The position numbers and the translations under genes were made by a program. A stretch of DNA of 64,000 bases. Source: Thalassobius sp. Cn5-15. Lineage in GTDB: Bacteria > Pseudomonadota > Alphaproteobacteria > Rhodobacterales > Rhodobacteraceae. How positions within the stretch are numbered: position 1 is the first letter of the stretch; each line of letters opens with the position of its first letter. Location: positions 992,001 to 1,056,000 of the forward strand of contig NZ_JAKRGF010000001.1 of the NCBI RefSeq assembly GCF_022347685.1, given 5' to 3'. The notes under the pieces were generated by a model. The model was not told where the DNA came from, made no database searches, and saw only the letters and a program-made list of their open reading frames with translations. Below are positions 54,016-64,000 of this stretch, in pieces.

Positions 54016-54813
54016 TCAATTATCAAACCTTTTCAACAGTTCCGTCGCCAGCTTTGGACCCTGATCCGGTGTCATCAACGGCTGAAAATATGCAGCGGAT
54101 TGTCGAAGGCATTGATCACAGATCCCGCTATTACGTAGCCCTGTTGACGGCGCGCAGCGGATCATCGAACAAATCTGCGGTATCTGTGTCCCAACCTGAG
54201 CAGGCACATTCTGCCAATCGCCCGGTAGAATAACATCCTCTGTTACCGAGATGAAATCTTCACCCTCTGCCAGTCGGGCCAGAACCGATGAATCAAAACC
54301 GGACTGCACCATGAAACGAAAAGCCATATTCTGATCCCCGCGCCCCGCGGCGATATCTGCCAGCCCGATCGTTGGCGCTACCGAATGCCCCTTCTGATCG
54401 AAGTTGAAAACCTGTGTTTCAAGAAATCGCCGTCCATAGCAGGGTACAAATTCAATACCCTCCGTCGGACGAACCTCGGGGTTGTTCCCAAGCTTTACCA
54501 ATTCGATGCAAATTTTGATCGTCTGCTCCTGGTGCGTGTTCAAATCTGCGATCAATTGTTCTACACGCGCGGGCGCAGTATTCGCCTCCGTCGGACGATA
54601 CATAATCTGCGCAGCATTCTCGGTAGCGCGCTCTGAGAAAAGGTCAAAGCTGGCCATTGGCGGCGGATCGCATGCAGGGTTCATCTCACACCACGTCAGC
54701 GGTGCGGTAACCCCAATATTTGCGGTATCAACAGTTACAAACCCCATCTCGGCCGAGGTCGCTGTTGCGCCAAGGACAAGGGCGCCAATCTAGGAAAAGT
54801 ACTTCTTAAACAT
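54016..54813 (-). pseudogene. Secreted Cys-rich protein gene with an in-frame amber codon in its signal peptide
   Basis: With the ATG at 54811-54813, preceded by GGAGGAAGTG, the frame reads MFKKYFS, then a TAG stop (54790-54792), then IGALVLGATATSAEMGFV and on without a break to 54016. Restoring codon 8 gives a typical signal peptide and a 265-residue protein. The downstream part alone is 243 residues from an internal ATG at 54747, but would lack the export signal. The mature part has several Cys pairs (CEMNPAC, CSMIRC, GICDQC) consistent with an oxidised periplasmic protein. No family recognised. Either a fresh nonsense mutation, a sequencing error or translational readthrough. Confidence 0.75.
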
Positions 54814-55048
54814 CACTTCCTCCAATCAGTAGAATAATAGCTATAATTCGTTAAATAATGGTCACAGCCTTGCAGCAAAGGCAGTTTCTGTCAAATCGCG
54901 ACGGACAAGACCGTCGGGCAAGATCAAGGCAAGACTTTCCGTCGTATGCCAATCAACTCAGCAGCCGACACCCCGCTTAGACGTCGCTAGGCTTTTACAA
55001 TCCCTGCCTAAATTACAGGATTGAAACACATTCCCGGAACCTCCGCAA

Positions 55049-56245
55049 ATGTCCCGCTCTCCCGCTACTGCGCGTCTGTCTTTCCTCATGTTGCTGTTCA
55101 CCGGCACCTTGTGCAGCTCTATGATCGTGCCTTTCATCGGCTTCTTTCTGGTCGAAGGGTTGGGGCAGGCACCGTGGATGATCAGCCTGTATTCCCTTGG
55201 CGCGGTGGCGATCACATTGTTCACCAACCAACAGTTTGCCAGACAGATTGATCGCGGCGCGCCTGCGTTCCGGCTGATCGCCCTTGCCGCCTGCGCCTAT
55301 ATCTGCGCCAGCGCATCCCTCTTGGCGATACCCTCCGTCTGGGTCGTGCTGAGCGCCGGTGTACTGGGGTTTGGGCTTAGCGCCAGCGCGATCTCCACCA
55401 TGTTCAGCCTGGGTGGGGCGCTGGCAGAGAAACAGACCATCGACCGCCCTCGTTTCAACGCCCACATGCGTGCGACCACATCCACCGCATGGATGCTTGG
55501 GCCTGCGGCCACCTATCTGATCGCCGATGCAGTGGCGCTGCGTGCGGTGTTTGCCATGGCGCTGACAGGCGGTGTTTTATGGATCACACTGTTGCAGATC
55601 GCCCTGCCCCGTAACATTGCCGCGCCTGCCCCTGCCAAAGCGCGGACAGGCACATCGGACAACACGGCACCGATCAAAGCACCGCTCTATCTGGCGGCTG
55701 GGTTTATCTTCTGCCTGTCGCTGGCGCATTCGATGACTTTCTCAGCCCTACCGCTGTTTTATGTGCAAGAGGTCGGTCTGCCCGGCTACGCGCCCGGTAT
55801 GGCCTTCAGCATCAAAACCTTTGTAGAGGTCTGGGCCATTTTCGGCACGCCTATGTTGATTGCACGGGTCGGTCTGTACCGCGCCCTCCTCGGCACCGCA
55901 GTTCTGGCGGTGACCGCGATTTTCATCCTGTCCACAATCACCAGCCTATCGCAGATGCTGGCAGGCGCCGCGCTAGAGGGGCTGTATTACGGCCTCTACG
56001 CCTCATTGGGGATCAGCTATATCCAGTCCTTCGCCACAGACCGCCCCGCACAGGCGACTGCCCTTTACTGGAACACTCTGATGGTCACAGGCCTATTGGC
56101 TGGCCCTGTAGTCGGCGCGGTTGCAAGCGCCTATGATTTCAAGAGCGTTGTGCAGTTGGCCGCCCTCGTGGCAGTGGCGGCTGTCGGCGTTTTGCTGATA
56201 GGACGCAAAGGCCCTAACCCAGCACCTGCTGAACCTCTGCGATGA
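55049..56245 (+). CDS. MFS transporter, sugar-efflux-like
   Basis: 398 residues with about 12 membrane helices. The start [20 protein letters not shown] and the central loop ([15 protein letters not shown], about 190-205) fit the SetA-like sugar efflux group of the major facilitator superfamily. The substrate is not known. Its last 32 bases overlap the 3' end of the convergent murD gene. An imperfect inverted repeat (CAATCCCTG to CAGGATTG) lies about 20 bases upstream of the start. Confidence 0.82.
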   Translation: MSRSPATARLSFLMLLFTGTLCSSMIVPFIGFFLVEGLGQAPWMISLYSLGAVAITLFTNQQFARQIDRGAPAFRLIALAACAYICASASLLAIPSVWVVLSAGVLGFGLSASAISTMFSLGGALAEKQTIDRPRFNAHMRATTSTAWMLGPAATYLIADAVALRAVFAMALTGGVLWITLLQIALPRNIAAPAPAKARTGTSDNTAPIKAPLYLAAGFIFCLSLAHSMTFSALPLFYVQEVGLPGYAPGMAFSIKTFVEVWAIFGTPMLIARVGLYRALLGTAVLAVTAIFILSTITSLSQMLAGAALEGLYYGLYASLGISYIQSFATDRPAQATALYWNTLMVTGLLAGPVVGAVASAYDFKSVVQLAALVAVAAVGVLLIGRKGPNPAPAEPLR

Positions 56246-57614
56246 AATCGTCACCGCGTTTTTCAAAGCTGTCGTATTGATCGAAACTCGCCGCTGCGGG
56301 GGCCAAGAGGACAGTATCGCCTGCCTCTGCCTCCGCACTTGCGCGCGCGACGGCCTCAGCCATCGTTGTGCAGACCTCAACCGCACAACCGCCCAACTGC
56401 AGGGCAAATTGCGCCGCCTCACGGCCGATGACATAGGCCTTGGCCACGCGGTCCAGCGCAGGGTGCAGAGCGTCCAGACCGCCCTCCTTCTCGAGCCCAC
56501 CACAGATCCAACGGATATTGTCGAAGGCCATCAAAGCCTTCAAAGCCGCATCCACATTGGTGGCTTTGGAATCGTTCACAAAAAACACACCATCTTTTTC
56601 CCCAACCCGCTGACTGCGATGCGGCAGTCCGGCGAAGGTGTGGAACGCATCCTCAATCATCCGCGGCGCCAGCCCCAGAGCGCGACAGGCGGCATAGGCG
56701 GCGCAGGCGTTCTGGTGGTTGTGTGCCCCCGGCAACCCGGAGATTTGGCGCAAGTCGATCGACCCCGCTTGCCGCCCCTTGCGGTATTCGCTGAGGAAGC
56801 CCTTGCGCGCGAACACATTCCATCCGGGCCCCGACAGCTTGCCAGCGGCAGAAATACGGATCACCCGATCATCTGCCGCACCATGGGTCAGTTGGTTGAC
56901 CATATAACGCCCCTCATCCTCATCCACGCCGATGATGGCGCGATCCGGCCCGCCCTCGGCAAATAGGCGACGCTTGGCGGCGAAATAGCCGCCCATGCCT
57001 GCGTGGCGGTCCAGATGGTCGGGGCTAAGGTTGGTGAAAACGGCGATATCCGGCGTCAGCGCACGGGCCAGATCGGTCTGATAACTAGACAGTTCCAACA
57101 CCACCACACCGCCATCTTCGGGCGGATCAATGTCCAAGACACCGCGCCCGATGTTACCGGCCAGTTGCACAGATTTCCCTGCCTCGCACAGCACATGATG
57201 TATCAGCGCAGAGGTGGTCGACTTGCCGTTCGATCCTGTCACCGCCACCACGCGCGGCGGCTGGTCAAACATGTCCCATTCGCCCGACCCGAAAGAGCGG
57301 AAGAATAAGCCGATATCGTTGTCGACCGGCACCCCTGCCTCCCACGCAGCAGCGATGACTTTATTGGGGGACGGATAAAGGTGCGGAATGCCGGGGCTCA
57401 CCACCAGCCACGCGATACCATCAAAAGCGCCAGCGCGGGCAAGGTCACGCACCTCAAACCCTTCTGCTTCTGCGCGTTCACGCGCGCTCGCATTGTCATC
57501 CCAACAGACCGGCGTGGCCCCGCCAGCCTCCAGCGCCCGCGCGGCTGACAGGCCCGAACGGCCAAGTCCCAGAATGGCTACGGATTGTCCTTCGAACCCT
57601 GAAACTGGAATCAT
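56214..57614 (-). CDS. murD: UDP-N-acetylmuramoyl-L-alanine--D-glutamate ligase
   Basis: Adds D-Glu to the muropeptide precursor in the cytoplasm. 466 residues. The N-terminal Rossmann part has [21 protein letters not shown], the ATP loop is [17 protein letters not shown], and VNDSKATN is the family motif in the C-terminal domain. The start at 57614 has GAGGGCG upstream; a longer frame to 57704 is unsupported. It is separated from mraY by a terminator, so it needs its own promoter. Its 3' end overlaps the convergent MFS gene. Confidence 0.95.
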   Translation of the reverse strand: MIPVSGFEGQSVAILGLGRSGLSAARALEAGGATPVCWDDNASARERAEAEGFEVRDLARAGAFDGIAWLVVSPGIPHLYPSPNKVIAAAWEAGVPVDNDIGLFFRSFGSGEWDMFDQPPRVVAVTGSNGKSTTSALIHHVLCEAGKSVQLAGNIGRGVLDIDPPEDGGVVVLELSSYQTDLARALTPDIAVFTNLSPDHLDRHAGMGGYFAAKRRLFAEGGPDRAIIGVDEDEGRYMVNQLTHGAADDRVIRISAAGKLSGPGWNVFARKGFLSEYRKGRQAGSIDLRQISGLPGAHNHQNACAAYAACRALGLAPRMIEDAFHTFAGLPHRSQRVGEKDGVFFVNDSKATNVDAALKALMAFDNIRWICGGLEKEGGLDALHPALDRVAKAYVIGREAAQFALQLGGCAVEVCTTMAEAVARASAEAEAGDTVLLAPAAASFDQYDSFEKRGDDFIAEVQQVLG

Positions 57615-57747
57615 TGTGGCGCCCTCTTTGATCTTTGCCCGCACTATGCGGCGCGATTTGATCAAAGACCAGACCCTGCACCGCGCCCTTCTTTCAATGA
57701 TCAAAAAATACTCAACCTGCGGGAGCCGCCCACACGTGCCTCCACCA

Positions 57748-57782
57748 AAGAAAAAGGCGCGCCCATGACCGGGCGCGCCTTT
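57748..57782 (-). terminator. Terminator between mraY and murD
   Basis: GGCGCGCCC (57756-57764) pairs with GGGCGCGCC (57771-57779). On the minus strand it is followed by TTTTTCTTT. It ends the ftsL-to-mraY transcript before murD. Confidence 0.85.
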
Positions 57783-57807
57783 CCTAAACTCTGACTTCCA
57801 AACCGCC

Positions 57808-58890
57808 TTAGCGGATCTTCAGCGTCGCCAGACCGATCATGGCGAGGATCAGCGCGATGATCCAGAACCGGATCACGATCTGCGGCTCGGCCCAGCCTTT
57901 CTTCTCATAATGGTGGTGGATCGGCGCCATGAGGAAGACGCGCTTGCCAGTCCGCTTGAAGTAGAGCACCTGAATGATCACGCTCAGCGCCTCAACCACG
58001 AACAACCCGCCGATCACGGCCCAGACAATCTCGTGCTTGGTGGCCACCGCGATGGCGCCCAGTGCGCCACCCAGTGCCAGCGAGCCGGTGTCCCCCATGA
58101 ACACAGCTGCGGGCGGAGCGTTATACCACAGGAAGCCAAGGCCGCCGCCGATCAGGCCGGCAACGAAGATCAGGATTTCACCAGTGCCGGGCACGTAGTG
58201 CACATCAAGGTAAGTGGTGAAGTCAACACGTCCCACCGCATAGGCGATCACACCCAGCGTTGCCGCGGCAATCATCACCGGCATAATCGCCAACCCGTCC
58301 AGACCATCGGTCAGGTTCACCGCATTGGCGGACCCGACAATGACGATCATCGCAAAGGGAATGAAGAAGTAACCCAGATAGACCAACGTGTCCTTAAACA
58401 CTGGCAGCGCCAGCTGGTTTTGCAACATCTCAGGATGATAGCAAGTGGCCCAGAATCCCGCGATGCCTGAAATCAGAAACCCCAGCAGCAACCGCACCTT
58501 ACCCGGCACACCTGCGGTGTTTTGTTTGGACACTTTGGCGTAATCGTCGGCAAATCCAATGGCGGCAAAGCTCATAGTGACAAACAACACCAGCCAAACA
58601 AACGCGTTATCCAGCCGCGCCCAGAGGAAGGTCGAGGTCAGCAAAGCCCCGACAATCAGCAGCCCCCCCATCGTGGGCGTGCCCGCTTTGACGAAATGGC
58701 CCTCGGGCCCGTCATCCCGGATCGGCTGCCCCTTGCCCTGCTTGCGCCGCAGCACGTTGATCAACGGCTTGCCAAAAAGGAAACCGAACAGCAGCGCGGT
58801 CATAAACGCCCCACCCGCGCGGAAAGTGATGTAGCGAAACAGGTTAAAAAAATCGCCGCCGTCTGACAGTTCGGTCAACCAAAATAGCAT
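57808..58890 (-). CDS. mraY: Phospho-N-acetylmuramoyl-pentapeptide transferase
   Basis: Makes lipid I in the inner membrane. 360 residues with about 10 helices. [32 protein letters not shown] and [13 protein letters not shown] are diagnostic MraY motifs including the catalytic Asp residues. It starts 2 bases after murF in the dcw operon. Confidence 0.97.
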   Translation of the reverse strand: MLFWLTELSDGGDFFNLFRYITFRAGGAFMTALLFGFLFGKPLINVLRRKQGKGQPIRDDGPEGHFVKAGTPTMGGLLIVGALLTSTFLWARLDNAFVWLVLFVTMSFAAIGFADDYAKVSKQNTAGVPGKVRLLLGFLISGIAGFWATCYHPEMLQNQLALPVFKDTLVYLGYFFIPFAMIVIVGSANAVNLTDGLDGLAIMPVMIAAATLGVIAYAVGRVDFTTYLDVHYVPGTGEILIFVAGLIGGGLGFLWYNAPPAAVFMGDTGSLALGGALGAIAVATKHEIVWAVIGGLFVVEALSVIIQVLYFKRTGKRVFLMAPIHHHYEKKGWAEPQIVIRFWIIALILAMIGLATLKIR

Positions 58891-58892
58891 TC

Positions 58893-60335
58893 TCAGGCCC
58901 TTTGTTCGGAATGGGAGGCGGCATGACCCAGTTTTCGGATGGCGTCAACAACCTTAGATACTTTTGACCCCTTGGAACCTTTGATCAGCACAACATCGCC
59001 TGCATCGATCACACGGTGGGCGTTTTCAGCCATGGCTCCCGCGTCTTCGACCCAGTCACCACGCAATCCCTCTGGCAAAATAGCCCAGAGGCGTTTCATT
59101 CGTGGACCGACACAGTGGATCAGATCCAGCTGTTCCAGAAACGGCAGATCGGCGATAGCGGCGTGCAGCGTCATTTCATCAGGACCCAGTTCCAGCATAT
59201 CCCCCAGAACCGCAATCCGCCGTCCTTTCTTGAGACGCCCCAAGCCGTCGGTCGGTTTCGCAGCGGCCAGCACCTCGAGTGCCGCCACCATCGACGTTGG
59301 ATTGGCGTTAAAGGCGTCATCAATCAGCTCAACCACCTGTTCCCTCATCACCGGATCCAGAAGCACCTGTTCGCGTGCACCCCGTCCCGCAGGCGGCAAC
59401 CAGCGGGCCAGATCGCTCGCAGCCAGCGCCACATCCAGACCCAGCGCATCAACCACAGCCAGAACGCCCATGCCGTTGACGGCGAAGTGGCGGCCTGCAG
59501 CCATCACCTTGTAGAGCACCGGCAGATCACCCGCCTGCCCTTCGGCCACGGTGACGGTATCAATCAGCTTCAGATCATTTATGCGGTAACTATTGCGCGC
59601 GTCCTCCCCAAACAACAGGGTTTGCACCGCCTTTTCAGACGCCTTTGCCTCCAGGATCACAGCAGTGTCCAGATCACCGTTGGTGACCGCCACGCCGCCC
59701 GGTTCCAGCCCGTCGAAGATCGCGGCCTTTTCATGCGCGATACCGTCGATGTTTTCAAACGCTTCCAGATGGGCGGCGGCGACGGTGGTGATCATCGCCA
59801 CATGCGGCCGTGCCATCTGTGCCAGTGGGGCGATCTCACCGGGGTGGTTCATACCAATTTCGATCACTGCAAAATCGCAGCCCGCAGGCATCCGCGCCAG
59901 CGTCAGCGGCACGCCCCAGTGGTTGTTATAGCTGGCCTCTGCCACATGCGTGTTGCCCTGCGCAGACAACACATCGCGCAGCATTTCCTTGGTGGAGGTT
60001 TTGCCAACTGATCCGGTCACGGCTACCACCTTCGCATCCGTGCGTGCACGGGCGGCGCGGCCCAGATCCTCTAGCGCGGGCAACACGTCCGCCACTATGA
60101 GCAGCGGCGCATCCTCTGCCACGCCTTCGGGACGATGGGTGACCAATGCAGCGCCAGCGCCCTTGGCCAAGGCCTGCGCCACGAAATCATGACCATCGCG
60201 GGCAGCCTTCAGCGCCACGAACAAATCACCGGGCTGAATGCTGCGGGTGTCAATCGACACGCCGTTTACCGACCAGTCGCCGACCGCCTGCCCGCCCGTT
60301 GCGACGGCGGCCTCCTGCGCTGTCCAAAGGGTCAT
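58893..60335 (-). CDS. murF: UDP-N-acetylmuramoyl-tripeptide--D-alanyl-D-alanine ligase
   Basis: Completes the muramyl pentapeptide. 480 residues. The ATP motif is [29 protein letters not shown] and [16 protein letters not shown] are MurF blocks. Its start overlaps the murE stop (ATGA), and it is followed at 2 bases by mraY. Confidence 0.96.
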   Translation of the reverse strand: MTLWTAQEAAVATGGQAVGDWSVNGVSIDTRSIQPGDLFVALKAARDGHDFVAQALAKGAGAALVTHRPEGVAEDAPLLIVADVLPALEDLGRAARARTDAKVVAVTGSVGKTSTKEMLRDVLSAQGNTHVAEASYNNHWGVPLTLARMPAGCDFAVIEIGMNHPGEIAPLAQMARPHVAMITTVAAAHLEAFENIDGIAHEKAAIFDGLEPGGVAVTNGDLDTAVILEAKASEKAVQTLLFGEDARNSYRINDLKLIDTVTVAEGQAGDLPVLYKVMAAGRHFAVNGMGVLAVVDALGLDVALAASDLARWLPPAGRGAREQVLLDPVMREQVVELIDDAFNANPTSMVAALEVLAAAKPTDGLGRLKKGRRIAVLGDMLELGPDEMTLHAAIADLPFLEQLDLIHCVGPRMKRLWAILPEGLRGDWVEDAGAMAENAHRVIDAGDVVLIKGSKGSKVSKVVDAIRKLGHAASHSEQRA

Positions 60336-61816
60336 GTCACACCTCCATCCAGTGCCGCTACCGCCAAGCTGGCCTGTTCAACATCATCAAAGGGATAGAT
60401 CACATCCCCAACGGTCTGACCGCTCTCATGCCCTTTACCCGCAACCAATAGCGCGTCACCAGCCCCCAGTGCATCAACGCCGCGCAGGATCGCCTCGGCG
60501 CGGTCGCCAACCTCCATCGCGCCGGGGCAGCCCAGCAGAACCTCTTGACGGATCACGGCCGGATCCTCGCTGCGCGGGTTGTCATCACTGACAATGACCA
60601 GATCGGCGTTCTCAAGCGCCGCCTGCCCCATCAGCGGACGTTTGGTGCGGTCACGATCCCCGCCGGCACCGACAATGACCACCAAACGCCCCATCACATG
60701 CGGACGCAGGGCCTTCAGCGCGGTTTCCACCGCATCAGGTGTGTGCGCGTAATCGACAAAGACCGCCGCGCCATTCTGACGGGTTGCAGCCAACTGCATA
60801 CGGCCCCGTACGGTGCCAAGGTGTGGCAGCGTGTCAAAGACCGCCTGCGGATCGGCACCACAGGCAATCACCAAGCCCGCCGCCAGCAGAACGTTTTCCG
60901 CCTGAAACCCGCCGATCAGCGGCAGGCGGCAATGCTGGACCTTTCCACGATAGGCAAAGCGCAGTTCTTGCGCCGTGGCGTCAAAGCGTTGGCCCTGCAG
61001 TTGCAGATCCGCATCCGGCGTGCGGCCCACGCTGATGACCTTCTGACCACGTTCCTCGGCCAATGCCACCACATCCTGCCCGCGTGGATCGTCGATGTTC
61101 ACCACCACCGTGCCCTCATCGGGCAACACGCGGGTAAAGAGACCCGCCTTGGCGTTGAAATATTCCTCAAAGGTTTCGTGGTAATCGAGGTGATCCTGCG
61201 TGAAGTTGGTGAACCCCGCCGCCTTCAGATGCACACCATCCAGACGGCGCTGCGCCAAACCGTGGCTTGACGCCTCCATCGCGGCATGGGTGATGCCTTC
61301 GGCTGCGGCAGCGGCCAAAGTGCGGTGCAGGGTGATCGGTTCTGGCGTTGTGTGGTGCAGCGACGCTGTCCATGCGCCCTCGACCCCTGTGGTGCCGAGG
61401 TTGACCGCAGCCTCCCCCAGTTCCATCCATATCTGACGTGCGAAGGTCGAGACCGAGGTTTTGCCGTTGGTGCCGGTGACCGCGATCATGTTGCGCGGCT
61501 GGGCGCCAAACCACAGCGCAGAGGTGTAAGACAACGTCTGGCGCGGGTCTTCTGCCACCACCACCGCCACATCGGCGGTTTCCAGCGCATCGCGGGCCAA
61601 TGCCGCGCCAGTCGCGTCGGTCAGCACCGCTGCCGCGCCCTGTTCCAGCGCCATCGGGATAAACTGTGCACCATGCACCTGCGTGCCGGGCAATGCCGCA
61701 AACAGCGCCCCCGTTGCAACCGCGCGACTGTCGACGCAAATATCTGAAATGACAGGATTACGCCCGCCGATAGCGGTCAATCCCAAATCACCAAGGGTTT
61801 TGCCCTGCTCTGCCAT
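60332..61816 (-). CDS. murE: UDP-N-acetylmuramoyl-L-alanyl-D-glutamate--diaminopimelate ligase
   Basis: 494 residues. AVTGTNGKTSVSTFARQ is the ATP loop, and DDNPRSEDP contains the DNPR motif that marks meso-diaminopimelate specificity, so the wall is of the Gram-negative A1-gamma type. It overlaps murF by 4 bases and lies 59 bases after ftsI. Confidence 0.96.
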   Translation of the reverse strand: MAEQGKTLGDLGLTAIGGRNPVISDICVDSRAVATGALFAALPGTQVHGAQFIPMALEQGAAAVLTDATGAALARDALETADVAVVVAEDPRQTLSYTSALWFGAQPRNMIAVTGTNGKTSVSTFARQIWMELGEAAVNLGTTGVEGAWTASLHHTTPEPITLHRTLAAAAAEGITHAAMEASSHGLAQRRLDGVHLKAAGFTNFTQDHLDYHETFEEYFNAKAGLFTRVLPDEGTVVVNIDDPRGQDVVALAEERGQKVISVGRTPDADLQLQGQRFDATAQELRFAYRGKVQHCRLPLIGGFQAENVLLAAGLVIACGADPQAVFDTLPHLGTVRGRMQLAATRQNGAAVFVDYAHTPDAVETALKALRPHVMGRLVVIVGAGGDRDRTKRPLMGQAALENADLVIVSDDNPRSEDPAVIRQEVLLGCPGAMEVGDRAEAILRGVDALGAGDALLVAGKGHESGQTVGDVIYPFDDVEQASLAVAALDGGVT

Positions 61817-61875
61817 GTTTTGCCCTTTGTGGCTATGTGGCCCACAGAAAGGGCCATACCGGGCACTGGCCCAGC

Positions 61876-63660
61876 TTAGTTTGATGTCAGGGTTATACCA
61901 GCCGTCTGCGCGGGTTCAATCGTAGGCCGCATTCCCAGCATCGGCGCGACGCGACGGATCATTTCTGCCGCCACCGGAACAGCAGTCCAGCCTGCCGTGC
62001 GGCGCGGTTCCTCACCTGAGGTTTCAACCGGCTCATCCAGCGTCACCACCAGCACATAGCGCGGATCATGAGCGGGAAACATCGATGCAAAGGTGGCAAT
62101 CACCTTGTCATCATAATAGCCGCCCCCCCGTTCCTTGGGTTTATCCGCCGTGCCGGTTTTACCGCCGACGGCATATCCCTTCACCTCACCAAAGGACGCG
62201 GTGCCTTCAGTAACCACTTTGCGCAGCATTTCACGGCTGGCAGCGGCGACTTCGGTCGACATAACACGTTCGCCGTTCTGCGGCCCCTTCTGTTTCAGCA
62301 AGGTCGGCTGCACAACCGTGCCGCCATTCGCGATCGCGGCATAGGCCGCAGCCAGATGCATCGGCGTCGCAGAAATGCCGTGGCCGTAGGAAATCGTCAT
62401 GGTCGAAAGCTCCGACCAGTTCTTTGGCAACAAGGGTTTACCACCCGAAGCCTCTGTCAACTCGACCGGCGTTGCCTCAAGCAGACCAAGACGGCGCAGG
62501 AAATCCTGTTGGCGTTCAATCCCGATCTGCTGCGCCACCCGCGCGGTGCCGATGTTGGAGGATTTGACGATGATCTTGGTCAGCGTCATCTCATTGCCGT
62601 AATTGCGGAAATCACGGATCTTGTGCTTGCCCCAGCGCAGCGGGCCGCGCGTATCATAAAGCGTGGTCGGATTGGCCAAACCAAGTTCCATCGCCTGTGC
62701 GGCGGCGAAAATTTTGTAGGTCGAGCCGAGCTCATACACCCCCTGCACCACGCGGTTGAACAACGGGCTGTCGCTGGCGTCGCCTTCGGTCAATACCGTG
62801 GGGCGGGTGTTCGGATCAAAATCAGGTAGCGACACCATCGAGATAATCTCGCCCGTGTGCACGTCCAATAGCACCGAAGCTGCGCCTTTGGCATTCATCA
62901 GCTTCATGCCGCCGTAAAGCACCTGTTCCGCTGCAGCCTGCACCGACAGATCCACAGACAACTGCAGCGGACGACCCTGATTGGCGGGATCACGCAGCGC
63001 ATTGTCAAAAAGGCTTTCGACACCGGCAACACCCACCACCTCAGCCGCATGCACACCTTCGCGACCGAAACTGGCCCCCCCCATGATATGCGCGGCCAGA
63101 CGACCGTTCGGGTAAAGGCGCATTTCGCGCGGACCAAACAGCAGGCCGGGTTCGCCAATGTCATGCACCGCCTGCTTCTGCTCAGGACTCAACTTCTTGC
63201 GAATCCAAAGGAACTTACGCTTCCCGGTGAAGCTTTTCAGCAAGTCAGCGCGCTTCAACTCTGGAAAGATCCGCGCCAGTTCGGTTGCGGCGTGTTCCGG
63301 TTCGATCATCTGCGGCGGCACCGCGTAGAGCGAGAATGTTTCAAGGTTGGTCGCCAGAATGCGCCCCTCACGGTCCACAATATCGGCCCGCTGCGCCACA
63401 ATAGAGGCACCGGCGGCATTGGCGCGCGGCTCTGTCGGGTCGGTGGCGGCCAGCGTCGCCATGCGCCCCCCCACAGCGACAAAAGCAACAGCAAAAAACA
63501 GCCCCAGTACGATCAGCCGCCCCTCGGCACGGCTACGGGCCTTGTCACGCATATCTTCATGACGCAGACGAATGTTTTCGCGCTCAATCGCGTCGGGGTT
63601 TTCCCCCAGACGGCGGGCCTCAAGGATCTGAGCCAGCGGACGTAGCGGGGTGCGGATCAT
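61876..63660 (-). CDS. ftsI: Division-specific penicillin-binding protein 3
   Basis: Septal peptidoglycan transpeptidase. 594 residues: a short cytoplasmic tail, a membrane anchor (LIVLGLFFAVAFVAVGGRMA), a dimerisation domain and the transpeptidase with STYK (SxxK nucleophile), SSN and KTGT motifs. It overlaps ftsL by 4 bases at its start. It works with FtsW, FtsL, FtsB and FtsQ at the division site. Confidence 0.96.
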   Translation of the reverse strand: MIRTPLRPLAQILEARRLGENPDAIERENIRLRHEDMRDKARSRAEGRLIVLGLFFAVAFVAVGGRMATLAATDPTEPRANAAGASIVAQRADIVDREGRILATNLETFSLYAVPPQMIEPEHAATELARIFPELKRADLLKSFTGKRKFLWIRKKLSPEQKQAVHDIGEPGLLFGPREMRLYPNGRLAAHIMGGASFGREGVHAAEVVGVAGVESLFDNALRDPANQGRPLQLSVDLSVQAAAEQVLYGGMKLMNAKGAASVLLDVHTGEIISMVSLPDFDPNTRPTVLTEGDASDSPLFNRVVQGVYELGSTYKIFAAAQAMELGLANPTTLYDTRGPLRWGKHKIRDFRNYGNEMTLTKIIVKSSNIGTARVAQQIGIERQQDFLRRLGLLEATPVELTEASGGKPLLPKNWSELSTMTISYGHGISATPMHLAAAYAAIANGGTVVQPTLLKQKGPQNGERVMSTEVAAASREMLRKVVTEGTASFGEVKGYAVGGKTGTADKPKERGGGYYDDKVIATFASMFPAHDPRYVLVVTLDEPVETSGEEPRRTAGWTAVPVAAEMIRRVAPMLGMRPTIEPAQTAGITLTSN

Positions 63661-64000
63661 CTGAGCGCCTCCATGTTGGAAACCTCGATCGTATCCGACA
63701 GGTTGAGCGGCGCATTTTCTTCTGGGTAGCTGACCTGATCGGCATTGCCGAACTGTTCCGGCGCCAGTGGCAACAGACCCAGTTTGTCAAAGTTGATGTC
63801 AGCCAGATCGCGCAGCCGGTCAGGACGGTTCAGATAGGCCCATTCGGCGCGCAAAACCATCAGCCGCGACCGCGCCTGCCCGATAGAGCGCTGCAAATCT
63901 TCATTGTGATCCAGCGCCGTCTGCGTGCGGTAATTTTCACGGTAGCCCCAAAAGGCCGTGCCAATCACAGCCAGCGCCGTCAGCAGGAAGAAAAATGAAC
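63657..64000 (-). CDS. ftsL: Cell division protein FtsL (start outside the window)
   Basis: At least 114 residues are visible. The frame runs past the window edge: upstream of a GTG at 63968 it continues as SFFFLLTALA, completing a single membrane helix (FFFLLTALAVIGTAFWGY), so the real start is a few codons beyond 64000. A coiled-coil segment (DLQRSIGQARSRLMVLRAEW) and the Pro/Asp stretch NRPDRLRDLA match alphaproteobacterial FtsL. It precedes ftsI as expected in the dcw cluster. Confidence 0.87.
   Translation of the reverse strand, partial: SFFFLLTALAVIGTAFWGYRENYRTQTALDHNEDLQRSIGQARSRLMVLRAEWAYLNRPDRLRDLADINFDKLGLLPLAPEQFGNADQVSYPEENAPLNLSDTIEVSNMEALR

Noticed and set aside
1-64000. tRNA, rRNA, CRISPR arrays, insertion sequences, prophage genes
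   Set aside because: No cloverleaf-like sequences, regularly spaced direct repeats, transposase or phage structural genes were seen on reading both strands.

Overview
The window is a stretch of high-GC alphaproteobacterial chromosome, very probably from the Roseobacter branch of the Rhodobacteraceae. The signs are the fused oxidoreductase-SelD protein, a TRAP transporter, coxDEF-type maturation genes, the gene run pyrC / pyrE - dnaB - alr - mlaEF - radA - cvpA - purF, surE-pcm-nlpD, and a dcw cluster running ftsL to murD. It is mostly core genome with several accessory blocks. I found no rRNA, tRNA, CRISPR array, insertion sequence or replication origin.

Left part (1-8.6 kb): a left-truncated selD fusion faces mnmH (selU), which gives a selenophosphate to 2-selenouridine-tRNA module. 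An iron/heme block follows: a small coupled ORF, hemP, an imelysin, a diheme DUF1111 protein, a second imelysin-like protein and a Tat-exported DUF1513 protein. Repeated AGTCA/TGACT half-sites precede it. At 8.7-11.9 kb is a dctPQM TRAP operon with a terminator between dctP and dctQ. At 12.1-16.3 kb, coxD-coxE-coxF and a molybdopterin-binding protein form a molybdenum-hydroxylase maturation operon, with no structural coxMSL genes in view.

The main accessory block is a divergent, tightly overlapping operon at 16.5-21.7 kb. It encodes three PF13704-like family 2 glycosyltransferases and an intact sulfotransferase-like protein. The middle glycosyltransferase is fused to a sulfotransferase-like domain whose nucleotide-binding loop is degenerate. 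An unrecognised protein with a GAGPCG turn follows. A second, different pair of tandem glycosyltransferases lies at 43.6-46.5 kb, one with a ~280-residue N-terminal domain of unknown function. Together they suggest lineage-specific decoration of a surface polymer; the product is unknown.

The middle (22.9-43.4 kb) is largely housekeeping: pyrimidine synthesis (pyrC, pyrE), replication (dnaB), wall precursor (alr), lipid transport (mlaEF and a PqiA-like protein), repair (radA), cvpA, purF, an exported agmatine-deiminase-like enzyme, surE-pcm-nlpD and an RNA helicase. A putative abortive-infection protein with two membrane segments and a coiled coil interrupts pyrC-pyrE on the opposite strand, next to two strong inverted repeats.

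The right part (46.5-64 kb) holds two poorly characterised genes, prfC, a Hint-domain protein, an atypical SDR next to alkC, a BaiN-type flavoprotein, a secreted protein whose signal peptide carries an in-frame amber codon, a sugar-efflux-type MFS transporter, and the dcw cluster (murD, mraY, murF, murE, ftsI, partial ftsL).

Three copies of a ~145-bp inverted-repeat intergenic element (1683-1827, 8595-8737, 44582-44728) lie directly after gene 3' ends and form a dispersed repeat family. All functional calls rest on reading motifs by eye; no database search was run.
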